From the IMG/VR virus record IMGVR_UViG_3300003872_000008, positions 1-33,307 of that record: a DNA stretch of 33,307 nt; one strand, given 5' to 3'. This document shows, piece after piece, positions 24,203 through 31,207 of this stretch. The notes beneath the pieces were generated by a model. The model was not told the DNA's origin and ran no database searches. It saw only the letters and a list, made by a program, of their open reading frames with translations. Position 1 is the stretch's first letter; every line of letters begins with the position of its first letter. A program made the translations under genes and the position numbers. Origin of the DNA: a virus.

Positions 24203-24921
24203 ATCCCTCTCCTTTTTCTCTGCTGCTGGTCTGTGTTCAGTATCATCCCCTTCTCCGCCTGCCTGCGTATTTCCGGGTGGCGCAGCGAGGGATAATCGAA
24301 CAGGACGAAGCAGCCCTTCTCCCGCAGCCTGTCCACGAGCAGGACCATATCCCTCTCCTCTCCACGAAGGGAGGTCTCGTCTCCGCTGAGGGAGAGCAGG
24401 TCGATGTTGGTCGTGAGGATAGTGCGCAGGTCGTTCTCGTAGCGGTAGTTCATCACCTGAAAGAAGTATGCGCTCTTGTAGTCGGTGCTGTATCCCGTCC
24501 CGAAGTCGTCGACGATGAGAATGTCGACGCTCTTCAGGGTGCTGATGAACTCCTCGAGGCTGTCGAAATCATACAGACGCAGGTCCAGCTCCTTCTTGTC
24601 CACGTAGAAGACAGAGTGCTTTTCAGCGAGCAGTATCGCCAGCTTCTGAGCGAGCTTTGTCTTGCCTGTCCCTCGCCTGCCGTAGAGGATGAGGAAGGGG
24701 GTGACACGCCACCCCCCGCATATCCACTCCCGTATACGCTCCTTGATTTCTGCGCTGCTCTTCTGCTGCCCGTTGGCGGTATAGGTGAACTCGAGAAAGC
24801 GAAAAGCCTGAGCGGACCGATACTGTTTCAGGGTGAGACCTATCCCCTCCACGTGCCTGCGCAGTTCCTCCTGCTTCAGCTTCTCCTGCAGCCTCCTGAA
24901 TTCAGCCTCTTTCATACGCAT
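24199..24921 (-). CDS. DnaC/IstB-like AAA+ ATPase (helicase loader)
   Basis: 240 residues. Walker A GRRGTGKT (81-88), Walker B ILIVDDFG (135-141, Asp138/139), and sensor ILTTN near 168-172, typical of DnaC/IstB-like loaders. An N-terminal helical region (1-70) could bind the host helicase. With the winged-helix protein at 25504-26511 it forms the replication module; no phage helicase, primase or polymerase was found, so it probably recruits the host replisome. ATG at 24921 with GGAGGGG upstream. Confidence 0.9.
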   Translation of the reverse strand: MRMKEAEFRRLQEKLKQEELRRHVEGIGLTLKQYRSAQAFRFLEFTYTANGQQKSSAEIKERIREWICGGWRVTPFLILYGRRGTGKTKLAQKLAILLAEKHSVFYVDKKELDLRLYDFDSLEEFISTLKSVDILIVDDFGTGYSTDYKSAYFFQVMNYRYENDLRTILTTNIDLLSLSGDETSLRGEERDMVLLVDRLREKGCFVLFDYPSLRHPEIRRQAEKGMILNTDQQQRKRRGI

Positions 24922-25292
24922 GGATACCCCTCCACCAGCTTGGGATGGTCGAAGACGTTCCCTATGACAGTCATCCGGGACGCCAGACAGATTGGGGCGG
25001 GGAGTCCCTCATCCCTGTGTAGAAGAAGGAGGAAAAGCTCCTTCTCCCAGACGACGACCCCGAGCACCCCTGACTCAGGGTCTCGGAGAATATCCCCATC
25101 GTATACATCCACCCCGTTCGCATCACGGTAGTGAGTCCAGCGCCCGATACTCTGCGGGAAAACCCTGTGGAAAAGTGGCTCCCCGTTGTCCCACGACACG
25201 ATGTAGGAAATCCCGCTTTCATCATCCTGCAGGAAGTAGCCGTAGACCCAGCTGCGGTCTTCCATCCGCTTTCCCCTGAACTTCATCCGCAT
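24912..25292 (-). CDS. YopX-like protein
   Basis: 126 residues. Begins KFRGKRMEDRSWVYGYF and later DANGVDVYDGDILRDPESG and TVIGNVFDHP, the pattern of the YopX family found in many phages and mobile elements, of unknown function. It lies in the replication block and overlaps the DnaC-like gene by 10 bases. Confidence 0.9.
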   Translation of the reverse strand: MRMKFRGKRMEDRSWVYGYFLQDDESGISYIVSWDNGEPLFHRVFPQSIGRWTHYRDANGVDVYDGDILRDPESGVLGVVVWEKELFLLLLHRDEGLPAPICLASRMTVIGNVFDHPKLVEGYPCV

Positions 25293-25526
25293 CTATTCAC
25301 CCTCCTTGAGTATTTTCGTTAGCTCTATATATGCCTGCTGCAGCTCTTTTCTGATGCGCTGATACTCCTTTCTTTTCTGCCTGAGCTGAGCACGAAGCTC
25401 CCTCTGTCTTCCTTTTTTCGCTTCGAGCCTCTTCTGGAGTATGTATATATGGTTGTATAGCCTGTCCCGTTTGTATCTCAGCTCATATATCCTTTCAGAA
25501 AGCTCACGTCGTCGTGCCGAACTCAT
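25293..25526 (-). CDS. Small coiled-coil protein, unknown
   Basis: 77 residues, almost wholly helical and strongly charged, with heptad-like spacing across most of its length (RLEAKKGRQRELRAQLRQKR). ATG at 25526 has GGAGGGCG upstream. The frame continuing to 25622 overlaps the replication gene and is not used. No family recognised; it may be an oligomerisation or adaptor factor of the replication module. Confidence 0.7.
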   Translation of the reverse strand: MSSARRRELSERIYELRYKRDRLYNHIYILQKRLEAKKGRQRELRAQLRQKRKEYQRIRKELQQAYIELTKILKEGE

Positions 25527-26511
25527 ATTCGCCCTCCATTTCCGCCAGAGCAGCCTCAGCTTTCGCCCTGACTTTCTCATACAGGCTCTTTCGCTCCTTC
25601 GCCAGCTTGCGCAGGCTGGCATGGGTTTCTGCGGGCTTCCCGAACAGGTAGACGGGGTCTGGAGTTGGTCTGGTCTCGAGCTGCCAGTATATGGCGAAGA
25701 CGGTCAGGTATATCACCCGCTCTATATCCCAGTCATCCTTCCGAAGTAGCGACTCGCAGTATTCACCCCACTTCTGGGTGAGCTTCATCAGCTTACCGTA
25801 TTCCTGATATTCCACACCCAGCTCCCGCTTCAGGATAGAATAGAATAGGCTGGCGGCAACCTGAGCCACCCATTTCGCAGCCGACGCCCCCTGCTCCCGT
25901 CGGCGCTTCTTTTTTCGATCGCCCTTTTCCTTCGTAGAGCCCCGAATGTCTGAATCCGAATCCGCTATATCCGAAGGATATATATTCTTTTCTCTGTTTT
26001 CTCTGTAGTAATCTATGGTATTGCTCGTGCGATTTCGCTCGATTGATTGTTCGTTTTCGCACTCTCGAAGGTGTGAAATCGCACGTTCATGAGCGCCAAG
26101 GGCTTCATGAGCCTTCCTCAGAGCTTCTCTTAGGGCGCCAACATTCAGCCGATACTGCGTTGTTCTGTCCCAGCGGTAGCGGGGGTTGTTTCTGGTCTCC
26201 AGCAGCCCCAGTTCTGTCAGATGCTTGACTGCCCTCCGCAGGGAGTAGCGGCTGAGGAGTCCGAGGCTGTCGCTGACGAGTTCATCGTGGCTCTTCCATA
26301 TCCACAGGTCGTCTCCGTCGATAGGCTCCAGCCCCTCCTTTTCCCGTGCCTCGTTTTCGTGCTCGAGCTGGTTCAGCATGCCGAGCTTCACCCGTGTCCA
26401 GTATTCGAGTATGGACAGCAGAACCGCACTCTCCACCCTCCCCTGACATACGAGGAGGAGGTCCTCTCTGGCAACGACTACACGCCCGAAATGCGGAGCT
26501 ATATCAAGCAT
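25504..26511 (-). CDS. Winged-helix replication initiation-like protein
   Basis: 335 residues. Residues about 25-125 show a winged-helix pattern (LLSILEYWTRVK, SHDELVSDSLGLLSRYSLRRAVKHL, ELGLLETR), common in phage replication proteins of the gpO/DnaD type. Residues about 150-205 are a polar, probably disordered linker rich in Lys/Arg. The C-terminal part (about 210-335) is helical. It precedes the DnaC-like loader gene, matching initiator plus loader pairs. The origin may lie inside this gene, but I see no clear iteron array. Confidence 0.75.
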   Translation of the reverse strand: MLDIAPHFGRVVVAREDLLLVCQGRVESAVLLSILEYWTRVKLGMLNQLEHENEAREKEGLEPIDGDDLWIWKSHDELVSDSLGLLSRYSLRRAVKHLTELGLLETRNNPRYRWDRTTQYRLNVGALREALRKAHEALGAHERAISHLRECENEQSIERNRTSNTIDYYRENREKNIYPSDIADSDSDIRGSTKEKGDRKKKRRREQGASAAKWVAQVAASLFYSILKRELGVEYQEYGKLMKLTQKWGEYCESLLRKDDWDIERVIYLTVFAIYWQLETRPTPDPVYLFGKPAETHASLRKLAKERKSLYEKVRAKAEAALAEMEGEYEFGTTT

Positions 26512-26740
26512 GTCGCACCTCCTTCATATAGTTCTCGAGGAAATCCTCGAAGGCAAGGCGGGGGGATATACCTTTCCCCTCGTAGGTTCTTCCCCCCTTC
26601 TGTGCTGTGAGGATGAGCAGGGTAGAATCACCCACCCTGACAGCGCACTGCTCTATGTGCGTGAACCCCATTTCCGTGAGGACAAAGCGGTTTGTCTTCT
26701 TCGTCCACCTCACCCCGCACTCATCCCAGAAAACTATCAT
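26504..26740 (-). CDS. Small protein of unknown function
   Basis: 78 residues, mixed alpha/beta, with no recognisable motif. Coupled to the gene upstream (ATGA at 26737-26740) and overlaps the replication gene start by 8 bases. It belongs to the early operon. Confidence 0.7.
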   Translation of the reverse strand: MIVFWDECGVRWTKKTNRFVLTEMGFTHIEQCAVRVGDSTLLILTAQKGGRTYEGKGISPRLAFEDFLENYMKEVRHA

Positions 26741-27108
26741 GCCTCACTCCGGGAAAATGCGGAGAGCGAAATGAACACCTGCCGCTCGAAAGGCTTGAAC
26801 CAGCGGACGGGGAGGGTCTTGAACTCCTCCCTCGTCAGAACATGCCGACCGTAGCCCTCCAGTGACAGGGTGATGGCACCGTTTTCGGATTCTTTCAGCA
26901 GTCCCTTCAGCAGCGCATACGAGTAGCCGACAGCGTTCATTTCCCGGAAGATGTGGAACTGGCGGCGGGTGCGCACCAGCTCCTCTCTCTCGAAGAAGAG
27001 GAACCCGATGTTCCGCACCTCGCCGTTCATACGGAGAAAGACCTCGCCGTTGACTGCGATGATGACCTCGCAGGAGTTGTCTCTGAACTTGTAGAGCCGC
27101 CGTTTCAT
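26737..27108 (-). CDS. Protein of unknown function, early operon
   Basis: 123 residues. Basic, with a beta-rich N-terminus (YKFRDNSCEVIIAVNGEVFL) and a helical C-terminal half. Coupled to both neighbours by ATGA overlaps. No family recognised. Confidence 0.7.
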   Translation of the reverse strand: MKRRLYKFRDNSCEVIIAVNGEVFLRMNGEVRNIGFLFFEREELVRTRRQFHIFREMNAVGYSYALLKGLLKESENGAITLSLEGYGRHVLTREEFKTLPVRWFKPFERQVFISLSAFSRSEA

Positions 27109-27338
27109 CTCCGTCCCTCCAGCCAGAACAGCGCCTCACGGATGGCGGTCTTCGCTCTGTAGATGCGTTCGATGAACAGTGCACTGGGGTAGAATTTCAC
27201 GTTTTCGAGTTCAGAAAGCGCCTTTTCGAGTTCGATGATGGCGTGCCTGATTTTCAGGTTCTTGAGCCCGCTTTCCTCCTGCAGCGCCTCGTTCAGGAGC
27301 TGCTGCGCCTTCTTCAGGTGTTCACCTGCTTCATGCAT
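27105..27338 (-). CDS. Small helical protein of unknown function
   Basis: 77 residues, predicted all-helical, with leucine-rich amphipathic helices (LKKAQQLLNEALQEE, HAIIELEKALSELENV). The ribosome site lies in the last codons of the Rad52-like gene. It may be an accessory to the recombinase, but only position suggests this. Confidence 0.7.
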   Translation of the reverse strand: MHEAGEHLKKAQQLLNEALQEESGLKNLKIRHAIIELEKALSELENVKFYPSALFIERIYRAKTAIREALFWLEGRR

Positions 27339-27340
27339 GG

Positions 27341-27982
27341 CTACTCCTCCGGAAAGGCTTCGTCTACGTCGATGGCTCCCGACTTGATTGCCTCGATGAG
27401 TCGGGATGCTTCGCCCCTCGTCAGCTCACCGATGGGCTTCCCAATGTGTGCCTCGACACCCGCAGCATCCAGCCCGCACTCGTCGATGAGCGAGAGTATA
27501 TACGCCTTCTGCTTCTCCGTCAGTGGAGGCTCCTCCCTTTTCTCGCTGTTTTTCCCGCCATACAGAGAGTTCCCGAACTGGTTCCCAAGGGTTCGTGCTG
27601 CCCGCTTCAGGGCATCTGTGACCGCCTCCTTCGCTGCGCTCTCGAAGGCAGCGTTCATATCCGCCGCCACTCCTGTCCCGTAGCCAACATCCTCCCTTTT
27701 CACGGACCTGTCGGGGAAGTAGACGGTCAATCTGACCCGTGCGAGCATTCCGATGTTCAGCAGGACCTTCCCATCCTTTTCCGTCTTGTAGCGGGCGGTC
27801 TCCTTCAGCTCTGTGATTTCGTATTCCCATCCGTCGTAGCCGAATATTCTGTTGAGCTGGGAGATGATTGTATGCCCCTCGAGGTAGGAGAGTATGACTC
27901 CTCCCCTACCTTCCCTTTCCTTTACGAGGGACATATCCAGCGGGCGGGACAGTTCCTGAAAGAGCTTCTCCCTATTTGTCAT
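27341..27982 (-). CDS. Rad52-like single-strand annealing protein
   Basis: 213 residues. Residues about 15-140 match the Rad52/22 core: IFGYDGWEYEI (47-57), VGYGTGVAADM (99-109), and FESAAKEAVTDALKRAARTL then GNQFGNSLYG (113-142). Residues about 155-205 form a small C-terminal helical domain with TEKQKAYILSLIDECG. It would anneal complementary single strands during phage recombination or replication. No partner exonuclease or phage SSB was recognised. The start overlaps the RHH-like gene by 11 bases. Confidence 0.9.
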   Translation of the reverse strand: MTNREKLFQELSRPLDMSLVKEREGRGGVILSYLEGHTIISQLNRIFGYDGWEYEITELKETARYKTEKDGKVLLNIGMLARVRLTVYFPDRSVKREDVGYGTGVAADMNAAFESAAKEAVTDALKRAARTLGNQFGNSLYGGKNSEKREEPPLTEKQKAYILSLIDECGLDAAGVEAHIGKPIGELTRGEASRLIEAIKSGAIDVDEAFPEE

Positions 27983-28157
27983 CCTTCGCCTCCTTCTCGA
28001 AGCTCACCCGATATGCGGCTATCAGGTGAGCTATCAGGTCTGTGTATGTCAGCTTCACCCTCACGGGTGAAAGGCTCTCGAGCTGCTCCTTGATTCGGAG
28101 CAGCTCCTCGTGGACCTCCTCCCTGATGGGGATGTTGTGGAACCTCACCTTCTTCAT
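27972..28157 (-). CDS. Small ribbon-helix-helix-like protein
   Basis: 61 residues. Pattern VRFHNIPIREEVHEELLRIK and YTDLIAHLIAAY is compatible with a beta-strand and two helices, as in ribbon-helix-helix DNA-binding proteins. ATG at 28157 follows GGAGGTGCGC; a GTG two codons earlier is less well spaced. It is a candidate regulator of the early operon. The fold assignment is tentative. Confidence 0.65.
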   Translation of the reverse strand: MKKVRFHNIPIREEVHEELLRIKEQLESLSPVRVKLTYTDLIAHLIAAYRVSFEKEAKDDK

Positions 28158-28178
28158 GCGCACCTCCTTTCAGTTTTT

Positions 28179-28219
28179 CGAGGGAAAACCCTCGGGAGAG
28201 GGGGGAGCGTGCCCCCCTC
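28179..28219 (-). other. Two tandem hairpins before the RHH-like gene
   Basis: CGAGGG-AAAA-CCCTCG (28179-28194) and GAGGGGGG-AGCGTG-CCCCCCTC (28198-28219) are perfect stems of 6 and 8 bp in the 70-base gap between genes. Neither is followed by a T-run on either strand, so they are more likely mRNA processing or attenuating structures than terminators. Confidence 0.55.
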
Positions 28220-28229
28220 CGCCGAAGGT

Positions 28230-28853
28230 TCAGGGTTGCTGGTATTTCCGCCTGTCCCGCTCGGTTCTGAAGCGAATGTAGTCCTTCAGGACACGGAATA
28301 CCGCCTCAGCAGGTGCCTCGAAGCTGCACTCGACTCCGTCGGGGAGTTCCCCGAGCGCACGATAGCTGCGGGTGAACTCCTCATGGGGGATGATGACGGT
28401 GTCCATGGGAACGAACTTCCCCACGAGGAACACCTTCGCATCGCTGAATGCCCCGGCTTCCCAGCCCTCCAGAACCCCCTCCCAGAGGGACTGGGGGGAA
28501 TCATCGGGGACGAACTCCGACTCCGCATACACGCCGCACCTGCGGCGTATAAACTTCAGTCCCCCTTCCCTCTTTCCGTAGCCGTGCTCCTCGAGATAGG
28601 AGGCAACCTGCTCGCTGAATGCGAGCCCGGTCACCTGAAAGCAGCCGAAGACTTCAGCCCACTTTCGGGCGCCCGTCTTCGAGCTGCGCTTTTTCTGGCT
28701 CCTGTGAATGGCGACGAGCACCACGTCGCCATACCGGATGCTCTTCAGCATCGAGATGGGGACCGCCCGGTTGACCCCGTAGCGCTCCGCCTCCCGACGG
28801 AACGATGCCGGGGTGTAGAGACCCTTTCCGATGTAGTGCAGCCACACCTTCAT
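28230..28853 (-). CDS. Protein of unknown function, early operon
   Basis: 207 residues. N-terminal block KVWLHYIGKGLYTPASFRRE and RAVPISMLKSIRYGDVVLVA. I recall similar N-termini in other phage proteins of unknown role. The C-terminal half is mixed alpha/beta. ATG at 28853 has GGAGGGTG upstream. A paralogous intergenic element lies just upstream (28857-28947). Confidence 0.7.
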   Translation of the reverse strand: MKVWLHYIGKGLYTPASFRREAERYGVNRAVPISMLKSIRYGDVVLVAIHRSQKKRSSKTGARKWAEVFGCFQVTGLAFSEQVASYLEEHGYGKREGGLKFIRRRCGVYAESEFVPDDSPQSLWEGVLEGWEAGAFSDAKVFLVGKFVPMDTVIIPHEEFTRSYRALGELPDGVECSFEAPAEAVFRVLKDYIRFRTERDRRKYQQP

Positions 28854-28856
28854 CAC

Positions 28857-28947
28857 TCACCCTCCTTTTCGATTTCGGAGGAGCAACCCCTCCCGTATGC
28901 CCTCGAAAAAGGAAAAGGGGAGAGGGGAGGGCACGGGGGAGAGCCAC
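28857..28947 (-). promoter_or_regulatory. Intergenic module (copy 1) with C-rich tract
   Basis: The gap shares with 29888-29985 the 14-mer gggcacgggggaga (28929-28942) and a block of the form cccctccc-at-ccc-cgaa. The minus-strand transcript is C-rich after the preceding stop, then G-rich before the next ribosome site, so it can fold back on itself. A repeated translational or attenuating element is plausible. Confidence 0.5.
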
Positions 28948-29444
28948 TCAAAAAACGACCACATATAGGTGGTCGCTCCTTCTGGCGGGGAGGACTTCCA
29001 CACTCCCGAACGTCAGGTGCCCACAGATTTCCCTGCGGACCCATGAAACCAGAGCAGCTCGAAGCAGCCCGGCGATGTCGTCCGCATCCTCCCCGAAAAG
29101 GATGCGGTGGGCTGCCTCCGACAGGGACAGCACGCCCTCATGACAGGGCTGGGACTCCCAACCCCAGCCCCCGAGGGCTCCCTCTTCCACGAAGAATCCC
29201 TCCTCCAGTATGGAGAGCCGGGTCCCCACCACAGGGGAATCCCCGACTCCTCTCGACTGGACCCAGCCCTGTTGGGTCCGGACAATGTGCCGCCAGCCCT
29301 GATGATGAGGCTGGCTTCGGTCAGGGGGCGCCCCTGCTTCCCCAAGTGCCACGCCGCCCAGACGACGGCGTGGCGAAGTTCTTCTTCTGCCGGTTTCTTC
29401 AGCGGGAAGAGCACCTCTCTCATCTCCAGAACCTCCACATCCAC
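28948..29444 (-). pseudogene. Apparently frameshifted gene of unknown function
   Basis: The coding signal starts at the ATG at 29444 in one frame (MDVEVLEMREVLFPLKKPAE and so on) and continues in the -1 frame to the stop at 28948 (SEAAHRILFGEDADDIAGLL near the end). Each half looks protein-like only in its own frame. The switch lies at about 29240-29300. The combined product would be about 165 residues. No canonical slippery heptamer was seen, so a one-base deletion (biological or assembly) is more likely than programmed frameshifting. No family recognised. Confidence 0.6.
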
Positions 29445-29887
29445 TCTTCAGCTTCTCTCCCTTCCGCCTCCCACTCCAGCTCTGTGTCTACGATGCGGAA
29501 GACGACAGGGGATACGACTGTCTTCTCCTCCCCCTCACCCTCTATCCGGAGGGCTTCGGGGTCGAGACCTCGCTCCTCAATGAGGAGCTGGGAAAGCTCC
29601 TGCGGGGTCATTTGCTCGAGCTGCTCGAGCGAGACGTGGAGCAGCCCGAACATGTTTCTGACCGCCCTCAGCCCACCCCTCCAGTAGCCGTGGAGGTAGG
29701 CGGTCTGCACGCTGTTGTCCTCCACGACCACGAGCGTAGGGCTGTCCAGCGCCCCGAGCTCCTCGAGGTCGAACTCGAATTGCCCAGGGCGGGGCGACCA
29801 GCGCTGAACCACCCTCTCTATTTCTGGCTGCAGGTGTTGCTCCGCCTCTACGAGGCGGACCGCCGAGCAGTGGTATACTACTTTCAT
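29420..29887 (-). CDS. Acidic protein of unknown function, early operon
   Basis: 155 residues from ATG at 29887 with AGGAGGTGCC upstream. Begins MKVVYHCSAVRLVEAEQHL; the middle has LDSPTLVVVEDNSVQTAYL and the C-terminus is acidic and tryptophan-rich (LEWEAEGREAEEWMWRFWR). No family recognised. It overlaps the start of the frameshifted gene by 25 bases. Confidence 0.7.
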   Translation of the reverse strand: MKVVYHCSAVRLVEAEQHLQPEIERVVQRWSPRPGQFEFDLEELGALDSPTLVVVEDNSVQTAYLHGYWRGGLRAVRNMFGLLHVSLEQLEQMTPQELSQLLIEERGLDPEALRIEGEGEEKTVVSPVVFRIVDTELEWEAEGREAEEWMWRFWR

Positions 29888-29985
29888 GGCTGGCACCTCC
29901 TGTGGTTTTTGGAGTAGGGAAGGAGGGAGACCCCCTCCCACATACCCCCGAAGGGGCACGGGGGAGAAGGCGGGGGGAGGGCGGT
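29888..29985 (-). promoter_or_regulatory. Intergenic module (copy 2) with UUCG hairpin
   Basis: Shares gggcacgggggaga (29954-29967) and a cccctccc-at-ccc-cgaa block with 28857-28947. On the minus strand it contains CCCC-TTCG-GGGG (29945-29956), a hairpin with the very stable UUCG tetraloop, within a C-rich transcript that follows the upstream stop codon. Confidence 0.5.
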
Positions 29986-30363
29986 TCATATCTGCCGCCC
30001 CCCTCTCCAGACCACCGGACCGCCGTAGACGAAGCAGGTCTCGGGGTCGGAGATGGTGAGCTCCCACCCCTCGTCCCCCTCGACGAGCTCATACTCGCCG
30101 GGGGAGAGGTATTGGGAGTCCTCCCCCCAGTCGAGGGAGCACCCGCCGTCCGGGTGCACCTCGACCACCGCCCCCTGCTGCGGGAACTCGAGACGGAGGG
30201 GGGCGAACTCCGCCCGAGCTGCCTCGACGATGTCCTCATCGAGGCGGGCGTTGGGGCGAGTAGGGGCGCCCCACGCCTTGAGAAACTGCTGGAGCTGGGG
30301 GAGGGGGACCCCCAGCTCCACTGCCAGTTGGCGAACCGTGACCTTCCTCTCAAGCGTCTTCAT
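29986..30363 (-). CDS. Protein with IF2_N-like helical domain
   Basis: 125 residues from ATG at 30363 (GGAGGGTGAGG upstream). Residues 7-35 (KVTVRQLAVELGVPLPQLQQ then FLKAWG) resemble the small helical IF2_N domain or a degenerate helix-turn-helix; residues 40-55 continue as a helix. The C-terminal part (about 60-125) is acidic and beta-rich (GEYELVEGDEGWELTISDPE). Possible early regulator. The frame back to 30657 reads through the neighbouring gene. Confidence 0.65.
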   Translation of the reverse strand: MKTLERKVTVRQLAVELGVPLPQLQQFLKAWGAPTRPNARLDEDIVEAARAEFAPLRLEFPQQGAVVEVHPDGGCSLDWGEDSQYLSPGEYELVEGDEGWELTISDPETCFVYGGPVVWRGGRQI

Positions 30364-30365
30364 CC

Positions 30366-30689
30366 TCACCCTCCTTTGCCGGGGGTGGCGGGGGCACCCC
30401 CGACCTTTCTGATTTTCCCCGACAGCCAGTGCACCCCGCAGCAGCTGACGGGGAAGGTGATGCGGTAGCCCTGCCACCGCACGGCGAGCCACGTGCGGTG
30501 ATGCGACCCGCACGTGTGGCAGTAGCCCTGCCCGCCGGTGGTGGCAGGAATCCCCCGACTTCTGAGGTATTGCGCCACCAAGGCAGCCGGGGTCGCCTTG
30601 ATGGCGTGGCGCACGAGCAGCGCCCGCAGGGCGAAAGGCATACCCTGCTGGCGCCACCGGCGCCAGAAAAACTTCTTTATCTTTCTCAT
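30366..30689 (-). CDS. Small basic zinc-finger-like protein, first gene of the early operon
   Basis: 107 residues, very basic (KKFFWRRWRQQG at the N-terminus), with CHTC at 57-60, HH at 63-64 and CC at 83-84, which could bind zinc. ATG at 30689 follows AGGAGGGTAGAGG and lies about 20 bases downstream of the -10 box. The in-frame ATG at 30728 would lie inside the promoter and is rejected. It may bind DNA or RNA; the role is unknown. Confidence 0.7.
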   Translation of the reverse strand: MRKIKKFFWRRWRQQGMPFALRALLVRHAIKATPAALVAQYLRSRGIPATTGGQGYCHTCGSHHRTWLAVRWQGYRITFPVSCCGVHWLSGKIRKVGGAPATPGKGG

Positions 30690-30710
30690 TCCTCTACCCT
30701 CCTGTATATA

Positions 30711-30738
30711 AGTATATATCGCTTTCAACGAATGTCAA
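30711..30738 (-). promoter_or_regulatory. Early sigma70-type promoter
   Basis: On the minus strand a perfect -35 TTGACA (30738-30733), 16-base spacer and -10 TATACT (30716-30711). The start would lie about 15 bases before the ATG at 30689, with an AGGAGGG ribosome site between. It probably drives the leftward early operon. Confidence 0.85.
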
Positions 30739-30776
30739 GTTTTTTCTACTCATTTCACTCGACCATAGTGGTGAGT

Positions 30777-30798
30777 CCCCCTTGCGGGGGCGTATAAT
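30777..30798 (+). promoter_or_regulatory. Hairpin and TATAAT box before the plus-strand tail gene
   Basis: CCCCC-TTGC-GGGGG hairpin (30777-30790) followed by TATAAT (30793-30798), which ends six bases before the ATG at 30805. No Shine-Dalgarno is present, so transcription would start at or next to the ATG (leaderless). The -35 region is weak. Confidence 0.5.
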
Positions 30799-30804
30799 AT
30801 CAAC

Positions 30805-31206
30805 ATGACCACACGGCAGGCGATACTCACAGGGGTAGCGACCCTGCTCTCCTCACTCCCCGTTCTGAAAGCGGTGAAGCTGCTCCACGATGTGGCGCTT
30901 CAGGAAGCAGAAACACTGCCGTCACCGTATGCGGTCATATATCCACTCGCAGAAAGAAGCCACCCTGTTCAGGTGATAGGGAGGGAAGTGTGGGATATGG
31001 ATATAGCGGTGGAAATCTGGAGCAGGGAAAAGAACATCGAGGACCTCATCGGGGACGTGACGAGGAAACTATACACGGGCGTCATTCACAGCAGTGTTCA
31101 TGAAGTGAAGCGGGTATCCATCGAGAATCTCTACCCTGAAATGGGGGTCTATGGCGCACGTGTCGTGTTCACACTGGTCTATTCCCACCTGCGGGAAACG
31201 CCCTGA
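30805..31206 (+). CDS. Tail terminator/DUF3168-like protein on the opposite strand
   Basis: 133 residues: helical N-terminus (RQAILTGVATLLSSLP), then WDMDIAVEIWSREKNIEDLI and a beta-rich end (GARVVFTLVYSH), the alternation typical of siphophage tail terminator/tail completion proteins (gpU/DUF3168 type). That function is otherwise missing from the minus-strand head-tail cluster, where lysis genes sit between gp10-like and tail tube genes. It is divergent from the early operon and convergent with 31208-31510, one base apart. No ribosome site; probable leaderless start. Family assignment is moderate. Confidence 0.6.
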   Translation: MTTRQAILTGVATLLSSLPVLKAVKLLHDVALQEAETLPSPYAVIYPLAERSHPVQVIGREVWDMDIAVEIWSREKNIEDLIGDVTRKLYTGVIHSSVHEVKRVSIENLYPEMGVYGARVVFTLVYSHLRETP

Positions 31207-31207
31207 C

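Noticed and set aside
28179-28219. Tandem hairpins as an intrinsic terminator
   Set aside because: No T-run follows either stem on either strand; kept only as RNA structure.
28110-29687. Plus-strand open frame of 525 codons
   Set aside because: It lies antisense to several minus-strand genes with good ribosome sites; its length comes from high GC and codon bias, and its translation is Pro/Arg-rich without recognisable domains.
30690-30728. Upstream ATG at 30728 for the first early gene
   Set aside because: It would place the start inside the promoter, upstream of the -10 box; the ATG at 30689 has the proper ribosome site.
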